A DNA stretch of 64,000 bases. Origin: Shinella sp. PSBB067. Lineage in GTDB: Bacteria; Pseudomonadota; Alphaproteobacteria; Rhizobiales; Rhizobiaceae. A program made the position numbers and the translations under genes. The stretch is from contig NZ_CP069303.1 in assembly GCF_016839145.1 (NCBI RefSeq), positions 2,542,001-2,606,000 on the forward strand, read 5' to 3'. Below the pieces are notes generated by a model, which was not told the origin of the DNA, made no database searches, and saw only the letters and a program-made list of their open reading frames with translations. This document shows, in pieces, positions 48,545 through 61,635 of the stretch. Each line of letters begins with the position of its first letter. Position 1 is the first letter of the stretch.

Positions 48545-49768
48545 ATGACGAAGATGACGCAGAAACGCATGTTGCTGTCCCGGCTCGGCAGTGACCGCCG
48601 TGGCAATTTCGCGATGATGACGGCATTCGCTCTGCCGGTGATCCTGGCCGCCGGCGGCTTTGCCATGGACCTCAGCAACATGGTGTTGAAGAAGGCAGAA
48701 TTGCAGGACGCGCTCGACAGCGCCGCGCTGGCCGCCGCCTCCGCCCTGTCGAGCGACAAGAAGAGCGTCACCGAGGCCAAGGCGATCGCCCTGACCTTCT
48801 TCAAGACCCAGATGACCAACAAGACCGCCGATTCGAGCGCGGCTTCCGCCTTCAAGGTCGACATCCAGGAAAAGGCTCTTGCCGGCAGCGCCAAGTCGTT
48901 CAAGGTCAGCACGTCCTCCGACCTCAAGGTCGAATTCAATGCCCTCACCCGCCTGATGGGCCAGACGTCGAGCACGATCTCTGCCGCCGGGACGGCCGAA
49001 AGCGCGACCGGGTCGAAGAACGCGCTGTCCATGTTCCTCGTGCTGGACAGATCCGGCTCGATGTCGTTCCAGACGAACGAGATCGCAAGCACGACCGTGG
49101 CCTGCCAGAACTGGACCAGCTCGAACTGGGGCGGCAATCCAAAGGCGACGACGCCTTGCTACGTCAGGAAGATCGGCGCCCTGAAGACCGCGGTGGCAAG
49201 TCTCTTCGGCGTGCTGAACAAGATCGATCCCAACAACGAATATGTGCGCGCCGGCGCCGTCTCCTACAACGACGTCATGCAGACGGAAAAGCCGCTCGCC
49301 TGGGGCACGGCCAACGCCTTGAGTTACGTCAACGCCCTCCCGGAGAAGCCGGAAGGCGGCACGGACTCCCACAGCGCCTTCGCAAAAGCTTACGAGAAGC
49401 TCGCCCCGACCGATGCGTCCAAGGAGACGGAAATCGGCGAGCACAAGAAGAAAAGCGGGTTGGACCCGGTCAAGTTCATCGTCTTCATGACCGACGGCGA
49501 GAACACCCACTACGACGGCAAGAGCGGCACCACATATGCGAAGAAGTCCGACGATGACACGCTGACCGCCTGCACCGCGGCCAAGGCGGCCAAGATAACG
49601 GTATACACCGTCGCCTTCATGGCGCCGACGCGCGGCCAGACGCTGTTGAGAAGCTGCGCCTCGAGCTCTGCGAACTACTACGCGGCAGAGGATATGACGG
49701 GACTCATTTCCGCTTTCGAGGAAATCGGCAAAAGCGCGGCAGCCATCGCCTCGCGCCTGACCCAGTAA
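48545..49768 (+). CDS. TadG-like pilus-associated protein with von Willebrand A domain
   Basis: A 407-residue protein with the Tad/TadE-G N-terminal segment: RRGNFAMMTAFALPVILAAGGFAMDLSNMVLKKAELQDALDSAAL spans residues 19-63 and includes one membrane helix. A VWA domain follows with the metal-site motif DRSGSMS at 168-174, the threonine region GGTDSHSAF, and FMTDGEN. It is anchored in the inner membrane with a periplasmic VWA domain. TadG proteins belong to Flp pilus machines, yet no other tad or cpa gene is in the window, so this copy is an orphan. It stands alone with a terminator. Confidence 0.85.
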   Translation: MTKMTQKRMLLSRLGSDRRGNFAMMTAFALPVILAAGGFAMDLSNMVLKKAELQDALDSAALAAASALSSDKKSVTEAKAIALTFFKTQMTNKTADSSAASAFKVDIQEKALAGSAKSFKVSTSSDLKVEFNALTRLMGQTSSTISAAGTAESATGSKNALSMFLVLDRSGSMSFQTNEIASTTVACQNWTSSNWGGNPKATTPCYVRKIGALKTAVASLFGVLNKIDPNNEYVRAGAVSYNDVMQTEKPLAWGTANALSYVNALPEKPEGGTDSHSAFAKAYEKLAPTDASKETEIGEHKKKSGLDPVKFIVFMTDGENTHYDGKSGTTYAKKSDDDTLTACTAAKAAKITVYTVAFMAPTRGQTLLRSCASSSANYYAAEDMTGLISAFEEIGKSAAAIASRLTQ

Positions 49769-49795
49769 CCTCCGCCGGCAAGGCCTGCCCCGAAG

Positions 49796-49823
49796 GCCCG
49801 TCGCGCTCAGCGCGGCGGGCTTT
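49796..49823 (+). terminator. Terminator after the TadG-like gene
   Basis: GCCCGTCGCGC pairs with GCG-CGGCGGGC around TCA (one mismatch), followed by TTTC, 28 bases after the stop. Confidence 0.7.
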
Positions 49824-49974
49824 CTGGCATTTCCGGCATGTTTCAGCCATGGCGAAAATGCATGCGCCCTTTCTTGAAAAGGCATATTGCAAGCGCTTCG
49901 GATAGATGCATAAATTGATTTAAACGCGGTTTTCGCGGAATGAATGCAGGTAATGCGAGGGGCACAGCGCACCG

Positions 49975-52434
49975 ATGATGAACCGGGTAACCACCAACGA
50001 CCTCGCACCCGCCCCCCGGTCGTCGGATCGCGAACAGCTCGCGACGGAACTTCTGGAACGCCTCAAGTACCGCATCGGCAAGGACCCGAAAGTGGCCAAG
50101 CCGCATGACTGGCTGACCGCCGCGATTCTCGTCGCCCGCGACCGCGTCACCGACAAGTGGATGGATTCGACGCGCCGCACCTATGCGACCGGCGCAAAGC
50201 GCGTCTACTATCTCTCGCTCGAATTCCTCATCGGCCGCCTGATGCGTGACGCCATGACGAATATCGGCATCCTCGACGAGATGCGCGAGGCGCTGGCCTC
50301 GCTCGGCGTCGATCTCGACGTCATCGCCGAACTGGAGCCGGACGCCGCCCTCGGCAATGGCGGCCTCGGGCGCCTTGCCGCCTGTTTCATGGAGAGCATG
50401 GCGACCGTCGACGTGCCCGCCTACGGCTACGGCATCCGCTACGAGCACGGCCTCTTCCGCCAGCAGATGGCGGACGGCTGGCAGGTCGAGCTGCCGGAAA
50501 CCTGGCTCGCCCATGGCAATCCCTGGGAATTCGAGCGCCGCGAGAGCTCCTACGAGATCGGCTTCGGCGGCGCCGTCGAGACGATCAATATCGGGGAGGA
50601 CAGGCAGCGCTTCGTGTGGAAGCCCGCCGAGCGCGTCATCGCGACCGCCTACGACACGCCGGCCGTCGGCTGGCAGGCAAAGCGCGTCAACACGCTGCGC
50701 CTGTGGGCCGCCAACCCGATCGACCCGATCCTTCTCGACGCCTTCAATGCCGGCGACCATATCGGCGCCCTTCGCGAGAGCAACAAGGCGGAAAGCCTGA
50801 CGCGCGTTCTCTATCCGGCCGACGCCACGCCCGCCGGCCAGGAACTGCGCCTTCGCCAGGAGTTCTTCTTCTGCTCGGCATCCCTGCAGGACATCCTGCG
50901 CCGCCATCTCCAGCAGTATCCGGACTTCACCTCGCTGCCGGACGCGGTCGCCATCCAGCTCAACGACACGCATCCCGCCGTCTCCGTCGCCGAGCTGGTG
51001 CGCCTCCTCATCGACGTGCACGGCCTCGACTTCGACACGGCCTGGGACATCGCGCGCCGCACCTTCTCCTACACCAACCACACGCTGCTGCCCGAAGCGC
51101 TGGAAAGCTGGCCGGTGCCGCTCTTCGAACGGCTTTTGCCGCGCCACATGCAGATCGTCTACGCGATCAACGCGAAGATCCTCGTCGAAGCCCGCAAGGA
51201 CAAGAGCTTCGAGGACCAGCGCATCCGCAACATCTCGCTGATCGAGGAATCGGGCGAGCGCCGCGTGCGCATGGGCAACCTCGCCTTCGTCGGCTCGCAT
51301 TCGATCAACGGCGTGTCGGCACTGCACACCGAGCTGATGAAGGAAACGGTCTTCGCCGACCTGCACAAGCTCTATCCGGACCGCATCAACAACAAGACCA
51401 ACGGCATCACGCCGCGCCGCTGGCTGATGCAGTGCAATCCGGGCCTGTTCGGCCTGATCCGCGACGCGATCGGCGACGGCTTCATGAGCGACCTGGAAGC
51501 GCTGAAGGCGCTCGACGCCTTCGCGGACAACAAGGATTTCCAGGAGCGCTTCGCGGCGATCAAGCGGGAGAACAAGAACCGCCTCGCCAATCTCGTCGGC
51601 AGCCGCATGGGCGTGCGCATCGATCCCGCCGCGATGTTCGACATCCAGATCAAGCGCATCCACGAATACAAGCGCCAGCTCCTCAACATCATCGAGGCCG
51701 TGGCGCTCTACGACCAGATCCGCTCGCATCCCGAACTGGATTGGGTGCCGCGCGTAAAACTCTTCGCGGGCAAGGCGGCGCCGAGCTACTACAACGCCAA
51801 GCTGATCATCAAGCTCGCCAACGACGTGGCGAAGGTGATCAACAACGACCCCGCCGTGCGCGGCCTCCTCAAGGTCGTCTTCGTGCCCAACTACAACGTC
51901 TCGCTCGCCGAGATCATGGTGCCCGCCGCCGACCTCTCCGAGCAGATCTCCACCGCAGGCATGGAGGCCTCCGGAACGGGCAACATGAAGTTCGCGCTCA
52001 ACGGCGCGCTGACGATCGGCACGCTCGACGGCGCCAATGTCGAGATGCGCGACCATGTCGGCGCGGAGAACATCGTGATCTTCGGCATGACCGCGGAAGA
52101 GGTGACGAAGGTGCGCGCCGAAGGGCACAATCCCCGCGCCGTCATCGAGCAGTCGCGGGAACTGTCCCAAGCGCTCGCCGCCATTTCCTCCGGCGTCTTC
52201 TCGCCCGACGACCGCAGCCGTTTCGCCGGCCTCGTCGACGGCATCTACAACCACGACTGGTTCATGGTGGCGGCCGATTTCGAGGCCTATGCCAAGGCCC
52301 AGCGCGATGTCGATTCCATCTGGAACGACAAGCCCTCCTGGTATTCCAAGACCATACGGAACACTGCCCGCATGGGCTGGTTCTCCTCCGACCGCACGAT
52401 TCGCCAATACGCCAAGGAAATCTGGAGAGCCTGA
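49975..52434 (+). CDS. glgP: Glycogen phosphorylase
   Basis: An 819-residue PLP enzyme that releases glucose-1-phosphate from alpha-1,4-glucan ends. The PLP lysine lies in GTGNMKFALNGALTIG. The active-site and phosphate regions YLSLEFLIGRL and NGGLGRLAACFMES near the N-terminus, HSINGVSALH, and IKRIHEYKRQLLN are all intact. Length equals typical bacterial GlgP. The first of two adjacent ATGs (49975) is taken, with GCGAGGGG upstream. It is the first gene of the glycogen operon; its TGA overlaps the glgB ATG by one base. Confidence 0.96.
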   Translation: MMNRVTTNDLAPAPRSSDREQLATELLERLKYRIGKDPKVAKPHDWLTAAILVARDRVTDKWMDSTRRTYATGAKRVYYLSLEFLIGRLMRDAMTNIGILDEMREALASLGVDLDVIAELEPDAALGNGGLGRLAACFMESMATVDVPAYGYGIRYEHGLFRQQMADGWQVELPETWLAHGNPWEFERRESSYEIGFGGAVETINIGEDRQRFVWKPAERVIATAYDTPAVGWQAKRVNTLRLWAANPIDPILLDAFNAGDHIGALRESNKAESLTRVLYPADATPAGQELRLRQEFFFCSASLQDILRRHLQQYPDFTSLPDAVAIQLNDTHPAVSVAELVRLLIDVHGLDFDTAWDIARRTFSYTNHTLLPEALESWPVPLFERLLPRHMQIVYAINAKILVEARKDKSFEDQRIRNISLIEESGERRVRMGNLAFVGSHSINGVSALHTELMKETVFADLHKLYPDRINNKTNGITPRRWLMQCNPGLFGLIRDAIGDGFMSDLEALKALDAFADNKDFQERFAAIKRENKNRLANLVGSRMGVRIDPAAMFDIQIKRIHEYKRQLLNIIEAVALYDQIRSHPELDWVPRVKLFAGKAAPSYYNAKLIIKLANDVAKVINNDPAVRGLLKVVFVPNYNVSLAEIMVPAADLSEQISTAGMEASGTGNMKFALNGALTIGTLDGANVEMRDHVGAENIVIFGMTAEEVTKVRAEGHNPRAVIEQSRELSQALAAISSGVFSPDDRSRFAGLVDGIYNHDWFMVAADFEAYAKAQRDVDSIWNDKPSWYSKTIRNTARMGWFSSDRTIRQYAKEIWRA

Positions 52435-54647
52435 TGACCGCACCGCCGAAACAAGGCACGACGGAAACACCGTCAGAGCTTCTGGCGAAGGCGGACATCG
52501 ACGCGATCCTGGAAAGCCGGCACTCAGACCCCTTCGCCGTGCTCGGCCTTCATGCGGTCGGCGACAGGTACGTCGCCCGCTGCTTCCTGCCCGGCGCCGC
52601 CGAGGTGGTGGCGGAGACATTGGCCGGCAAGGAGATCGGAACGCTGGCGCAGTTCCACGAAGCCGGCATCTTCGCCGGCGAGGTCGCCGCCAGGAAACTC
52701 CAGCCGATCCGCTATCGCGCCCGCAACGAGGGCGGCGAGTGGACGGTGATCGACCCCTACAGCTTCGGCCCCGTGCTCGGCCCGATGGACGACTATTATA
52801 TCCGCGAAGGCTCGCATCTGCGCCTCTTCGACCGGATGGGCGCCCATCCCATGACGCTTGAAGGCATCGAGGGCTTTCACTTCGCCGTCTGGGCGCCGAA
52901 TGCCCGCCGCGTCTCCATCGTCGGCAATTTCAACGACTGGGACGGCCGGCGCAATCCGATGCGCCTGCGCCGGGATACCGGGATCTGGGAGATCTTCCTG
53001 CCCGGCCTCACCGAGGGCCACGCCTACAAATACGAAATCGTCGGCATCAACGGCGAGGTCCTGCCGCTGAAGGCCGACCCCTTCGCCCGCCGCTCGGAGC
53101 TGCGTCCCAACAACGCGTCGATGACGGCCGGGCCGATTGCGCAGGACTGGGAAGACGAGGCGCACCTTGCCCATTGGGCCGCCGCCGATGCCCGCCGCCA
53201 GCCGATCTCGATCTACGAGGTGCATGCCGGCTCCTGGCAGCGGCGCGATGACGGCAGCTTCCTCACCTGGGACGAGATGGCCGACCGTCTCATCCCCTAC
53301 TGCATCGACATGGGCTTCACCCATATCGAGTTCCTGCCGATTTCCGAATATCCCTTCGATCCCTCCTGGGGTTACCAGACGACCGGCCTTTATGCGCCGA
53401 CCGCCCGCTTCGGCGAGCCGGAGGGCTTCGCGCGCTTCGTCAACGGTTGCCACAAGGTCGGCATCGGCGTCATCCTCGACTGGGTGCCGGCGCATTTCCC
53501 GACGGACGCGCACGGCCTGCGCTGGTTCGACGGCACGGCGCTCTACGAGCACGAGGACCCGCGCAAGGGCTATCATCCCGACTGGAACACGGCGATCTAC
53601 AATTTCGGCCGCGCCGAGGTGCTCGCCTATCTCATCAACAACGCGCTCTACTGGGCGGAGAAGTTCCACCTCGACGGCCTGCGCGTCGATGCGGTCGCCT
53701 CGATGCTCTATCTCGACTATTCGCGCAAGCACGGCGAATGGATCCCGAACGAATATGGCGGCAACGAGAACCTGGAGGCGGTCCGCTTCCTGCAATCCAT
53801 GAACCGCCATGTCTATGGCGCCCATCCCGGCATCCTGACGATCGCCGAGGAATCCACCTCCTGGCCGAAGGTCTCTGCCCCCGTTCATGAAGGCGGCCTC
53901 GGCTTCGGCTTCAAGTGGAACATGGGCTTCATGCACGACACGCTGCAATATCTCTCGCGCGAGCCCGTGCACCGCAAGTTCCACCACAACGACATGACCT
54001 TCGGCCTCATCTACGCCTTCACGGAGAACTTCGTGCTGCCGCTCAGCCACGACGAGGTGGTGCACGGCAAGGGCTCGCTGATCGCCAAGATGACCGGCGA
54101 CGACTGGCAGAAATTCGCCAATCTCAGGGCCTATTACGGTTTCATGTGGGGCTATCCCGGCAAGAAGCTGCTCTTCATGGGGCAGGAATTTGCCCAGTGG
54201 CAGGAATGGAGCGAGGCCCGCACGCTCGACTGGAACCTGCTCGAATATCCGTTGCACGAAGGCATGCGCCGGCTGGTGCGCGACCTCAACGGCACCTATC
54301 GCCGCAAGGCCGCGCTGCACGCCCGCGACTGCGAGGGGGAAGGCTTCGAGTGGCTGATCGCCGACGACCGCGACAATTCGGTCTTCGCCTGGCTGCGCAA
54401 GGCGCCGGGTGAAAAGCCGATCGCCGTGGTCACCAATTTCACCCCCGTCTACCGCGAGAACTACGGGGTGCCGCTGCCGGTGGAGGGCCGGTGGCGGGAG
54501 ATCCTCAACACCGATGCCGAGATCTACGGCGGCAGCGGCAAGGGGAACGGCGGCGCCGTGCAGGCCAAGAAGCATGGAAACGGAAAGATCGCAGCCAGCA
54601 TCACGCTGCCGCCGCTGGCGACGCTGATGCTCGAGCTGGACGCATAG
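52434..54647 (+). CDS. glgB: 1,4-alpha-glucan branching enzyme
   Basis: A 737-residue GH13 enzyme that transfers glucan chains to make alpha-1,6 branches. It has an N-terminal N1 extension (to about residue 115), a CBM48 domain (GFHFAVWAPNARRVSIVGNFNDWD) and a catalytic barrel with DWVPAHFP, DGLRVDAVASMLY (nucleophile Asp), IAEEST (acid Glu) and LPLSHDEVVHGKGS. An all-beta C-terminal domain ends in LATLMLELDA. Start ATG 52434 shares its A with the glgP stop. The long N-terminus is the normal form of E. coli-type GlgB. Confidence 0.96.
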   Translation: MTAPPKQGTTETPSELLAKADIDAILESRHSDPFAVLGLHAVGDRYVARCFLPGAAEVVAETLAGKEIGTLAQFHEAGIFAGEVAARKLQPIRYRARNEGGEWTVIDPYSFGPVLGPMDDYYIREGSHLRLFDRMGAHPMTLEGIEGFHFAVWAPNARRVSIVGNFNDWDGRRNPMRLRRDTGIWEIFLPGLTEGHAYKYEIVGINGEVLPLKADPFARRSELRPNNASMTAGPIAQDWEDEAHLAHWAAADARRQPISIYEVHAGSWQRRDDGSFLTWDEMADRLIPYCIDMGFTHIEFLPISEYPFDPSWGYQTTGLYAPTARFGEPEGFARFVNGCHKVGIGVILDWVPAHFPTDAHGLRWFDGTALYEHEDPRKGYHPDWNTAIYNFGRAEVLAYLINNALYWAEKFHLDGLRVDAVASMLYLDYSRKHGEWIPNEYGGNENLEAVRFLQSMNRHVYGAHPGILTIAEESTSWPKVSAPVHEGGLGFGFKWNMGFMHDTLQYLSREPVHRKFHHNDMTFGLIYAFTENFVLPLSHDEVVHGKGSLIAKMTGDDWQKFANLRAYYGFMWGYPGKKLLFMGQEFAQWQEWSEARTLDWNLLEYPLHEGMRRLVRDLNGTYRRKAALHARDCEGEGFEWLIADDRDNSVFAWLRKAPGEKPIAVVTNFTPVYRENYGVPLPVEGRWREILNTDAEIYGGSGKGNGGAVQAKKHGNGKIAASITLPPLATLMLELDA

Positions 54648-54657
54648 AAAGTTTGAC

Positions 54658-54695
54658 GCAGTTCCGGCGCAAAACGCTACCTTTGCCGGAACTGC
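54658..54695. repeat. Inverted repeat between glgB and glgC
   Basis: GCAGTTCCGGC (54658-54668) and GCCGGAACTGC (54685-54695) are perfect 11-bp arms around 16 bases. The outer arms resemble the GCAATTCC / GGAATTGC palindrome of the dispersed repeats at 32337 and 44964. No T run follows, so this is more likely an mRNA-stability or repeat remnant than a terminator. Confidence 0.65.
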
Positions 54696-54716
54696 TCTCG
54701 TCGGGAGGAGACACCT

Positions 54717-55979
54717 ATGGAGCAGAAGCGCAATCAACCCCTCGCCCGTGACGCGATGGCCTATGTTCTGGCGGGGGGACGCGGCAGCCGCCTCAAGGAA
54801 CTGACCGACCGGCGCGCCAAGCCCGCCGTCTATTTCGGCGGCAAGGCGCGCATCATCGACTTTGCGCTTTCCAACGCCCTGAACTCCGGTATCCGCCGCA
54901 TCGGCGTTGCCACCCAGTACAAGGCCCATTCGCTGATCCGCCACATGCAGCGCGGCTGGAACTTCTTCCGCCCGGAACGCAACGAGAGCTTCGACATCCT
55001 GCCGGCCAGCCAGCGCGTCTCCGAGACCCAGTGGTACGAGGGCACCGCCGACGCCGTCTACCAGAACATCGACATCATCGAGGACTACGGCGTCGAATAC
55101 ATGGTCATCCTCGCCGGCGACCACATCTACAAGATGGACTACGAGCTGATGCTCCAGCAGCATGTGGATTCGGGCGCCCAGGTCACCATCGGCTGCCTGG
55201 AAGTGCCGCGCATGGAGGCGACCGGCTTCGGCGTGATGCATGTCGACGAGAAGGACGAGATCATCGCCTTCGTGGAAAAGCCGGCCGACCCGCCGGGCAT
55301 TCCCGGCAATCCCGACATGGCGCTCGCCTCCATGGGCATCTACGTCTTCCACACGAAGTTCCTGATGGACCTGCTGCGCCGCGACGCCGCCGACCCGACG
55401 TCGAGCCGCGACTTCGGCAAGGACATCATCCCCTATATCGTCGAGCACGGCAAAGCCGTCGCCCACCGCTTCGCCGCCTCCTGCGTGCGCTCCGATTTCG
55501 AGCGCGAGGCCTACTGGCGCGACGTCGGCACCATCGACGCCTACTGGCAGGCCAATATCGACCTGACGCATATCACCCCGGAGCTCGACATCTATGACGG
55601 TTCCTGGCCGATCTGGACCTTCGCGGAGATCAAGCCGCCGGCCAAGTTCGTGCATGACGACGAGAACCGCCGCGGCTCGGCGACCTCCTCGCTGATTTCG
55701 GGGGACTGCATCATCTCCGGCGCCTCGCTGAACCGCAGCCTCCTGTTCACCGGCGTCCGCGCCAATTCCTATTCCCGCCTCGAAGGCGCCGTCGTGTTGC
55801 CGAACGTCATGATCGGCCGCCATGCGCAGTTGAAGAATGTCGTCATCGACAGCCGCGTCGTCATCCCCGAAGGCCTCGTCGTCGGCGAGGACCCGGAGCT
55901 CGACGCCCGCCGCTTCCGCCGGTCGGAGAACGGCATCTGCCTCATCACCCAGAACATGATCGACAAGCTGGAGCTCTAG
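54717..55979 (+). CDS. glgC: Glucose-1-phosphate adenylyltransferase
   Basis: A 420-residue ADP-glucose pyrophosphorylase, the committed step of glycogen synthesis. The nucleotide loop [24 protein letters not shown], the substrate segment [37 protein letters not shown] and the C-terminal left-handed beta-helix ([20 protein letters not shown]) are intact. The N-terminal arginine/lysine residues that bind the allosteric activator are present in [19 protein letters not shown] precedes ATG 54717. Rhizobial GlgC is usually activated by fructose-6-phosphate and pyruvate. glgA begins 7 bases after the stop. Confidence 0.96.
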   Translation: MEQKRNQPLARDAMAYVLAGGRGSRLKELTDRRAKPAVYFGGKARIIDFALSNALNSGIRRIGVATQYKAHSLIRHMQRGWNFFRPERNESFDILPASQRVSETQWYEGTADAVYQNIDIIEDYGVEYMVILAGDHIYKMDYELMLQQHVDSGAQVTIGCLEVPRMEATGFGVMHVDEKDEIIAFVEKPADPPGIPGNPDMALASMGIYVFHTKFLMDLLRRDAADPTSSRDFGKDIIPYIVEHGKAVAHRFAASCVRSDFEREAYWRDVGTIDAYWQANIDLTHITPELDIYDGSWPIWTFAEIKPPAKFVHDDENRRGSATSSLISGDCIISGASLNRSLLFTGVRANSYSRLEGAVVLPNVMIGRHAQLKNVVIDSRVVIPEGLVVGEDPELDARRFRRSENGICLITQNMIDKLEL

Positions 55980-55986
55980 CCCGGAA

Positions 55987-59062
<3,076 letters not shown>

Positions 59063-59063
59063 C

Positions 59064-61037
59064 ATGGCCTTCACCGCCCCCTCCTTCGCACCGGGCGCCA
59101 CGCTCTCCGGGGACGGGGTGGAGTTTGCCGTCTATTCGCGCGACGCCGCCCGCGTCGATCTCTGCCTCTTCGACAACGAGGGCGACAGGGAGTTGGCCCG
59201 CCTTGCCATGGGCCGCGACGAGAACGGCTTCCACCGCGTCTTTGTCGAAGGCGCGGCGGCCGGCACGCGCTACGGCTTCCGCGCCGACGGCGTCTATTCG
59301 CCGGACCACGGCCTCTGGTTCGATCCGGCGAAGCTGCTTGTCGATCCCTATGCCAAGGAGCTGGACCGCCGCTTCGTGCATGACGGCCGGCTTGCCCGCT
59401 TCGGCGTGGACACGGCCGACATCGTGCCCAAGGCGATCGTCACGCGCGACCGGCCCGTCGCGGTGAAACCGCCGATCTTCCGCCCCGGCGGCTTCGTCTA
59501 CGAAATCGCCGTGCGTGCCTTCACCATGCTGCACCCCGATGTGCCGGAGGCAATGCGCGGCACCGTCGGCGCCCTCGCCCATCCCGCCGTGCTCGCGCAT
59601 CTCAAGCGCCTTGGCGTCGATGCGGTGGAGCTGATGCCGATCACCGCCTGGATCGACGAGCGCCACCTGCCGCCGCTCGGCCTGTCCAACAGCTGGGGCT
59701 ACAACCCCGTCGCCTTGATGGCGCTCGACCCGCGCCTCGTGCCCGGCGGCATGAGGGAGCTCGCCGACACCGTCGCGGCGCTGCGCGCCGAAGGCGTCGG
59801 GGTCATCCTCGACCTCGTCTTCAACCATTCCGGCGAGAGCGACCGCCACGGCGCGACGCTCTCCATGCGCGGCCTCGACAACCTCACCTACTACCGCCAT
59901 GTGCCCGACCGGCCGGGCGAGCTGATCAACGACACCGGCTGCGGCAACACGATCGCCGGCGAACACCCCGTCGTGCGCCAGCTCGTGCTCGACAGCCTTT
60001 GCCATTTCGTGCGCCATGCCGGCGTCGACGGCTTCCGCTTCGACCTCGCCACCATTCTCGGCCGGCAGGCAGACGGCTTTTCCGCCAGCGCCGCCCTCCT
60101 TTCAGACATCTGCGCCGATCCGCTCCTGAAGGATCGCGTGCTGATCGCCGAACCCTGGGACATCGGCCCGGGCGGCTACCAGCTCGGCAATTTCTCCACG
60201 CCCTTCCTCGAATGGAACGACCGCTTCCGCGACGACACGCGCATGTTCTGGCGCGGCGACAGCTACCGGCTCGGCGCCTTCGTCACCGCCCTTGCCGGCT
60301 CCTCCGACATCTTCGCGCGCCATGGCGGAACCCGCACGCGCACGGTGAACTTCCTCGCCGCCCATGACGGCTTTACCCTGATGGACCTCGTCTCGCACAG
60401 GGTGAAGCACAACGAGGCGAACGGCGAGGACAACCGCGACGGCCACGACGAGAACCATTCCTGGAACAACGGTGCGGAGGGCGAGACGACCGACGGCGCA
60501 GTGCTCTCCGCCCGCCGCACGGACGCAAAGGCCCTTCTTTCCAGCCTCTTCCTCTCGCGCGGCACCATCATGCTGACGGCCGGCGACGAGGGCGGGCGCA
60601 GCCAGCAGGGCAACAACAACGCCTATTGCCAGGACAACGCCATCACTTGGCTGCACTGGGACAGGCTGGACGAGGGGCTTGCCGAGCACACCGCCATGCT
60701 CTCGGCGATCCGCAGGCGTTTCCCGGCCCTCGGCGAAACCACGTTCCTCAGCGGCGCGGGCGACGTCGAATGGCTGACGCTCGCCGGCAATCCTATGACA
60801 GTCGCGAACTGGGAGGTCCCCTTCGCCGGCACCCTGCTCATGCTTCTGGAAACGCCCGACCTGCAGCAGCGGCGCACGGTCCGCCTCGCTATCGCCATCA
60901 ATCGCACCCATGACCATGAGGCGCTCGCCCTGCCGCCGCCGCACGGGCGCGAATGGGTGAGCCTCCTCACCGCCAACCACCCGCCCGCCGGCATGCTGCA
61001 GGCGCGAGCCGTGGAGATTTTTGTCGAAAAGTATTGA
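59064..61037 (+). CDS. glgX: Glycogen debranching enzyme
   Basis: A 657-residue GH13 isoamylase-type enzyme that removes short side chains left by GlgP. It has a CBM48 domain (LSGDGVEFAVYSRDAARVDLCLFD) and a catalytic barrel with ILDLVFNHSGES, DGFRFDLATILGR (nucleophile Asp), IAEPWDIGPGGYQLGNF (acid Glu) and FLAAHDGFTLMDLVSH. The C-terminal beta domain ends in AVEIFVEKY. Same length as E. coli GlgX. The ATG lies 1 base after the pgm stop, so coupling is likely. It is the last gene of the operon; no convincing terminator follows, but a repeat copy begins 29 bases on. Confidence 0.95.
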   Translation: MAFTAPSFAPGATLSGDGVEFAVYSRDAARVDLCLFDNEGDRELARLAMGRDENGFHRVFVEGAAAGTRYGFRADGVYSPDHGLWFDPAKLLVDPYAKELDRRFVHDGRLARFGVDTADIVPKAIVTRDRPVAVKPPIFRPGGFVYEIAVRAFTMLHPDVPEAMRGTVGALAHPAVLAHLKRLGVDAVELMPITAWIDERHLPPLGLSNSWGYNPVALMALDPRLVPGGMRELADTVAALRAEGVGVILDLVFNHSGESDRHGATLSMRGLDNLTYYRHVPDRPGELINDTGCGNTIAGEHPVVRQLVLDSLCHFVRHAGVDGFRFDLATILGRQADGFSASAALLSDICADPLLKDRVLIAEPWDIGPGGYQLGNFSTPFLEWNDRFRDDTRMFWRGDSYRLGAFVTALAGSSDIFARHGGTRTRTVNFLAAHDGFTLMDLVSHRVKHNEANGEDNRDGHDENHSWNNGAEGETTDGAVLSARRTDAKALLSSLFLSRGTIMLTAGDEGGRSQQGNNNAYCQDNAITWLHWDRLDEGLAEHTAMLSAIRRRFPALGETTFLSGAGDVEWLTLAGNPMTVANWEVPFAGTLLMLLETPDLQQRRTVRLAIAINRTHDHEALALPPPHGREWVSLLTANHPPAGMLQARAVEIFVEKY

Positions 61038-61065
61038 AGTCGATTACCGGGCAGGGCGTTCCTCT

Positions 61066-61125
61066 GGAGCAAATCCAGCAAAAGTGCGAAGGAATTCCGC
61101 GTCCGGAACTGCTTGAAAAGAAACG
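61066..61125. repeat. Dispersed rhizobial palindromic repeat, partial copy 3
   Basis: GGAGCAAATCCAGCAAAAGTGCG...GCGTCCGGAACTGCTTGAAAAGAAACG corresponds to the first palindrome of the copies at 32337 and 44964; the second palindrome is missing or decayed. It lies between glgX and the MaoC gene. Confidence 0.7.
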
Positions 61126-61146
61126 CCAGCCGGGCGGGAAAGCCAG

Positions 61147-61635
61147 ATGCCAGCGAATATCCATTTGAAAGACATTCCAGCCCTCGTCGGAACGGAACTC
61201 GGCGTCTCGCGATGGTTCGTCGTCGACCAGACGATGATCGATCGCTTCGCCGATGCGACGCAGGACCACCAGTACATCCATACCGATCCGGCGCGCGCGG
61301 CGGCCGAAACGCCCTTCGGCGGCACCATCGCCCACGGCTTCCTCACCCTCTCCCTGCTGTCGGCCATGAACTTCGACTGCGTGCCGCGCATCATCGAGCA
61401 GACGATGGGCATCAACTACGGTTTCGAGAAGGTTCGCTTCATGGCGCCGGTGAAGAGCGGCACGCGGGTGCGCGGCCGCTTCAACCTGGCCGAAGCCCGC
61501 TTCCGCGGCGCCGGCATGGTGACGATCCGCTACGACGTGACCGTGGAAATCGAGGCCGAGCGAAAGCCGGCGCTGACCGCCGACTGGATCACCATCATCC
61601 AGTTCGACCCGAAGGACCGGCCGGAGAACGTGTGA
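61147..61635 (+). CDS. MaoC-like dehydratase (hotdog fold)
   Basis: A 162-residue single hotdog-domain protein of the MaoC/(R)-enoyl-CoA hydratase group; NodN-like proteins are close relatives. The hydratase motif is in FADATQDHQYIHTDP followed by FGGTIAHGFLTLSLLSAM, with the Asp/His pair of active enzymes (D-x4-H). It may hydrate short 2-enoyl-CoA. The ribosome site is weak (GGAAAGCCAG). The last 4 bases overlap the GTG start of the following acetyltransferase gene, so the two are coupled. Confidence 0.86.
   Translation: MPANIHLKDIPALVGTELGVSRWFVVDQTMIDRFADATQDHQYIHTDPARAAAETPFGGTIAHGFLTLSLLSAMNFDCVPRIIEQTMGINYGFEKVRFMAPVKSGTRVRGRFNLAEARFRGAGMVTIRYDVTVEIEAERKPALTADWITIIQFDPKDRPENV

Noticed and set aside
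49887..49916. Promoter TTGCAA-18-TAAATT ahead of glgP
   Set aside because: Four of six matches in each box and a non-ideal spacer are too weak to list, although the location upstream of the glycogen operon is suitable.
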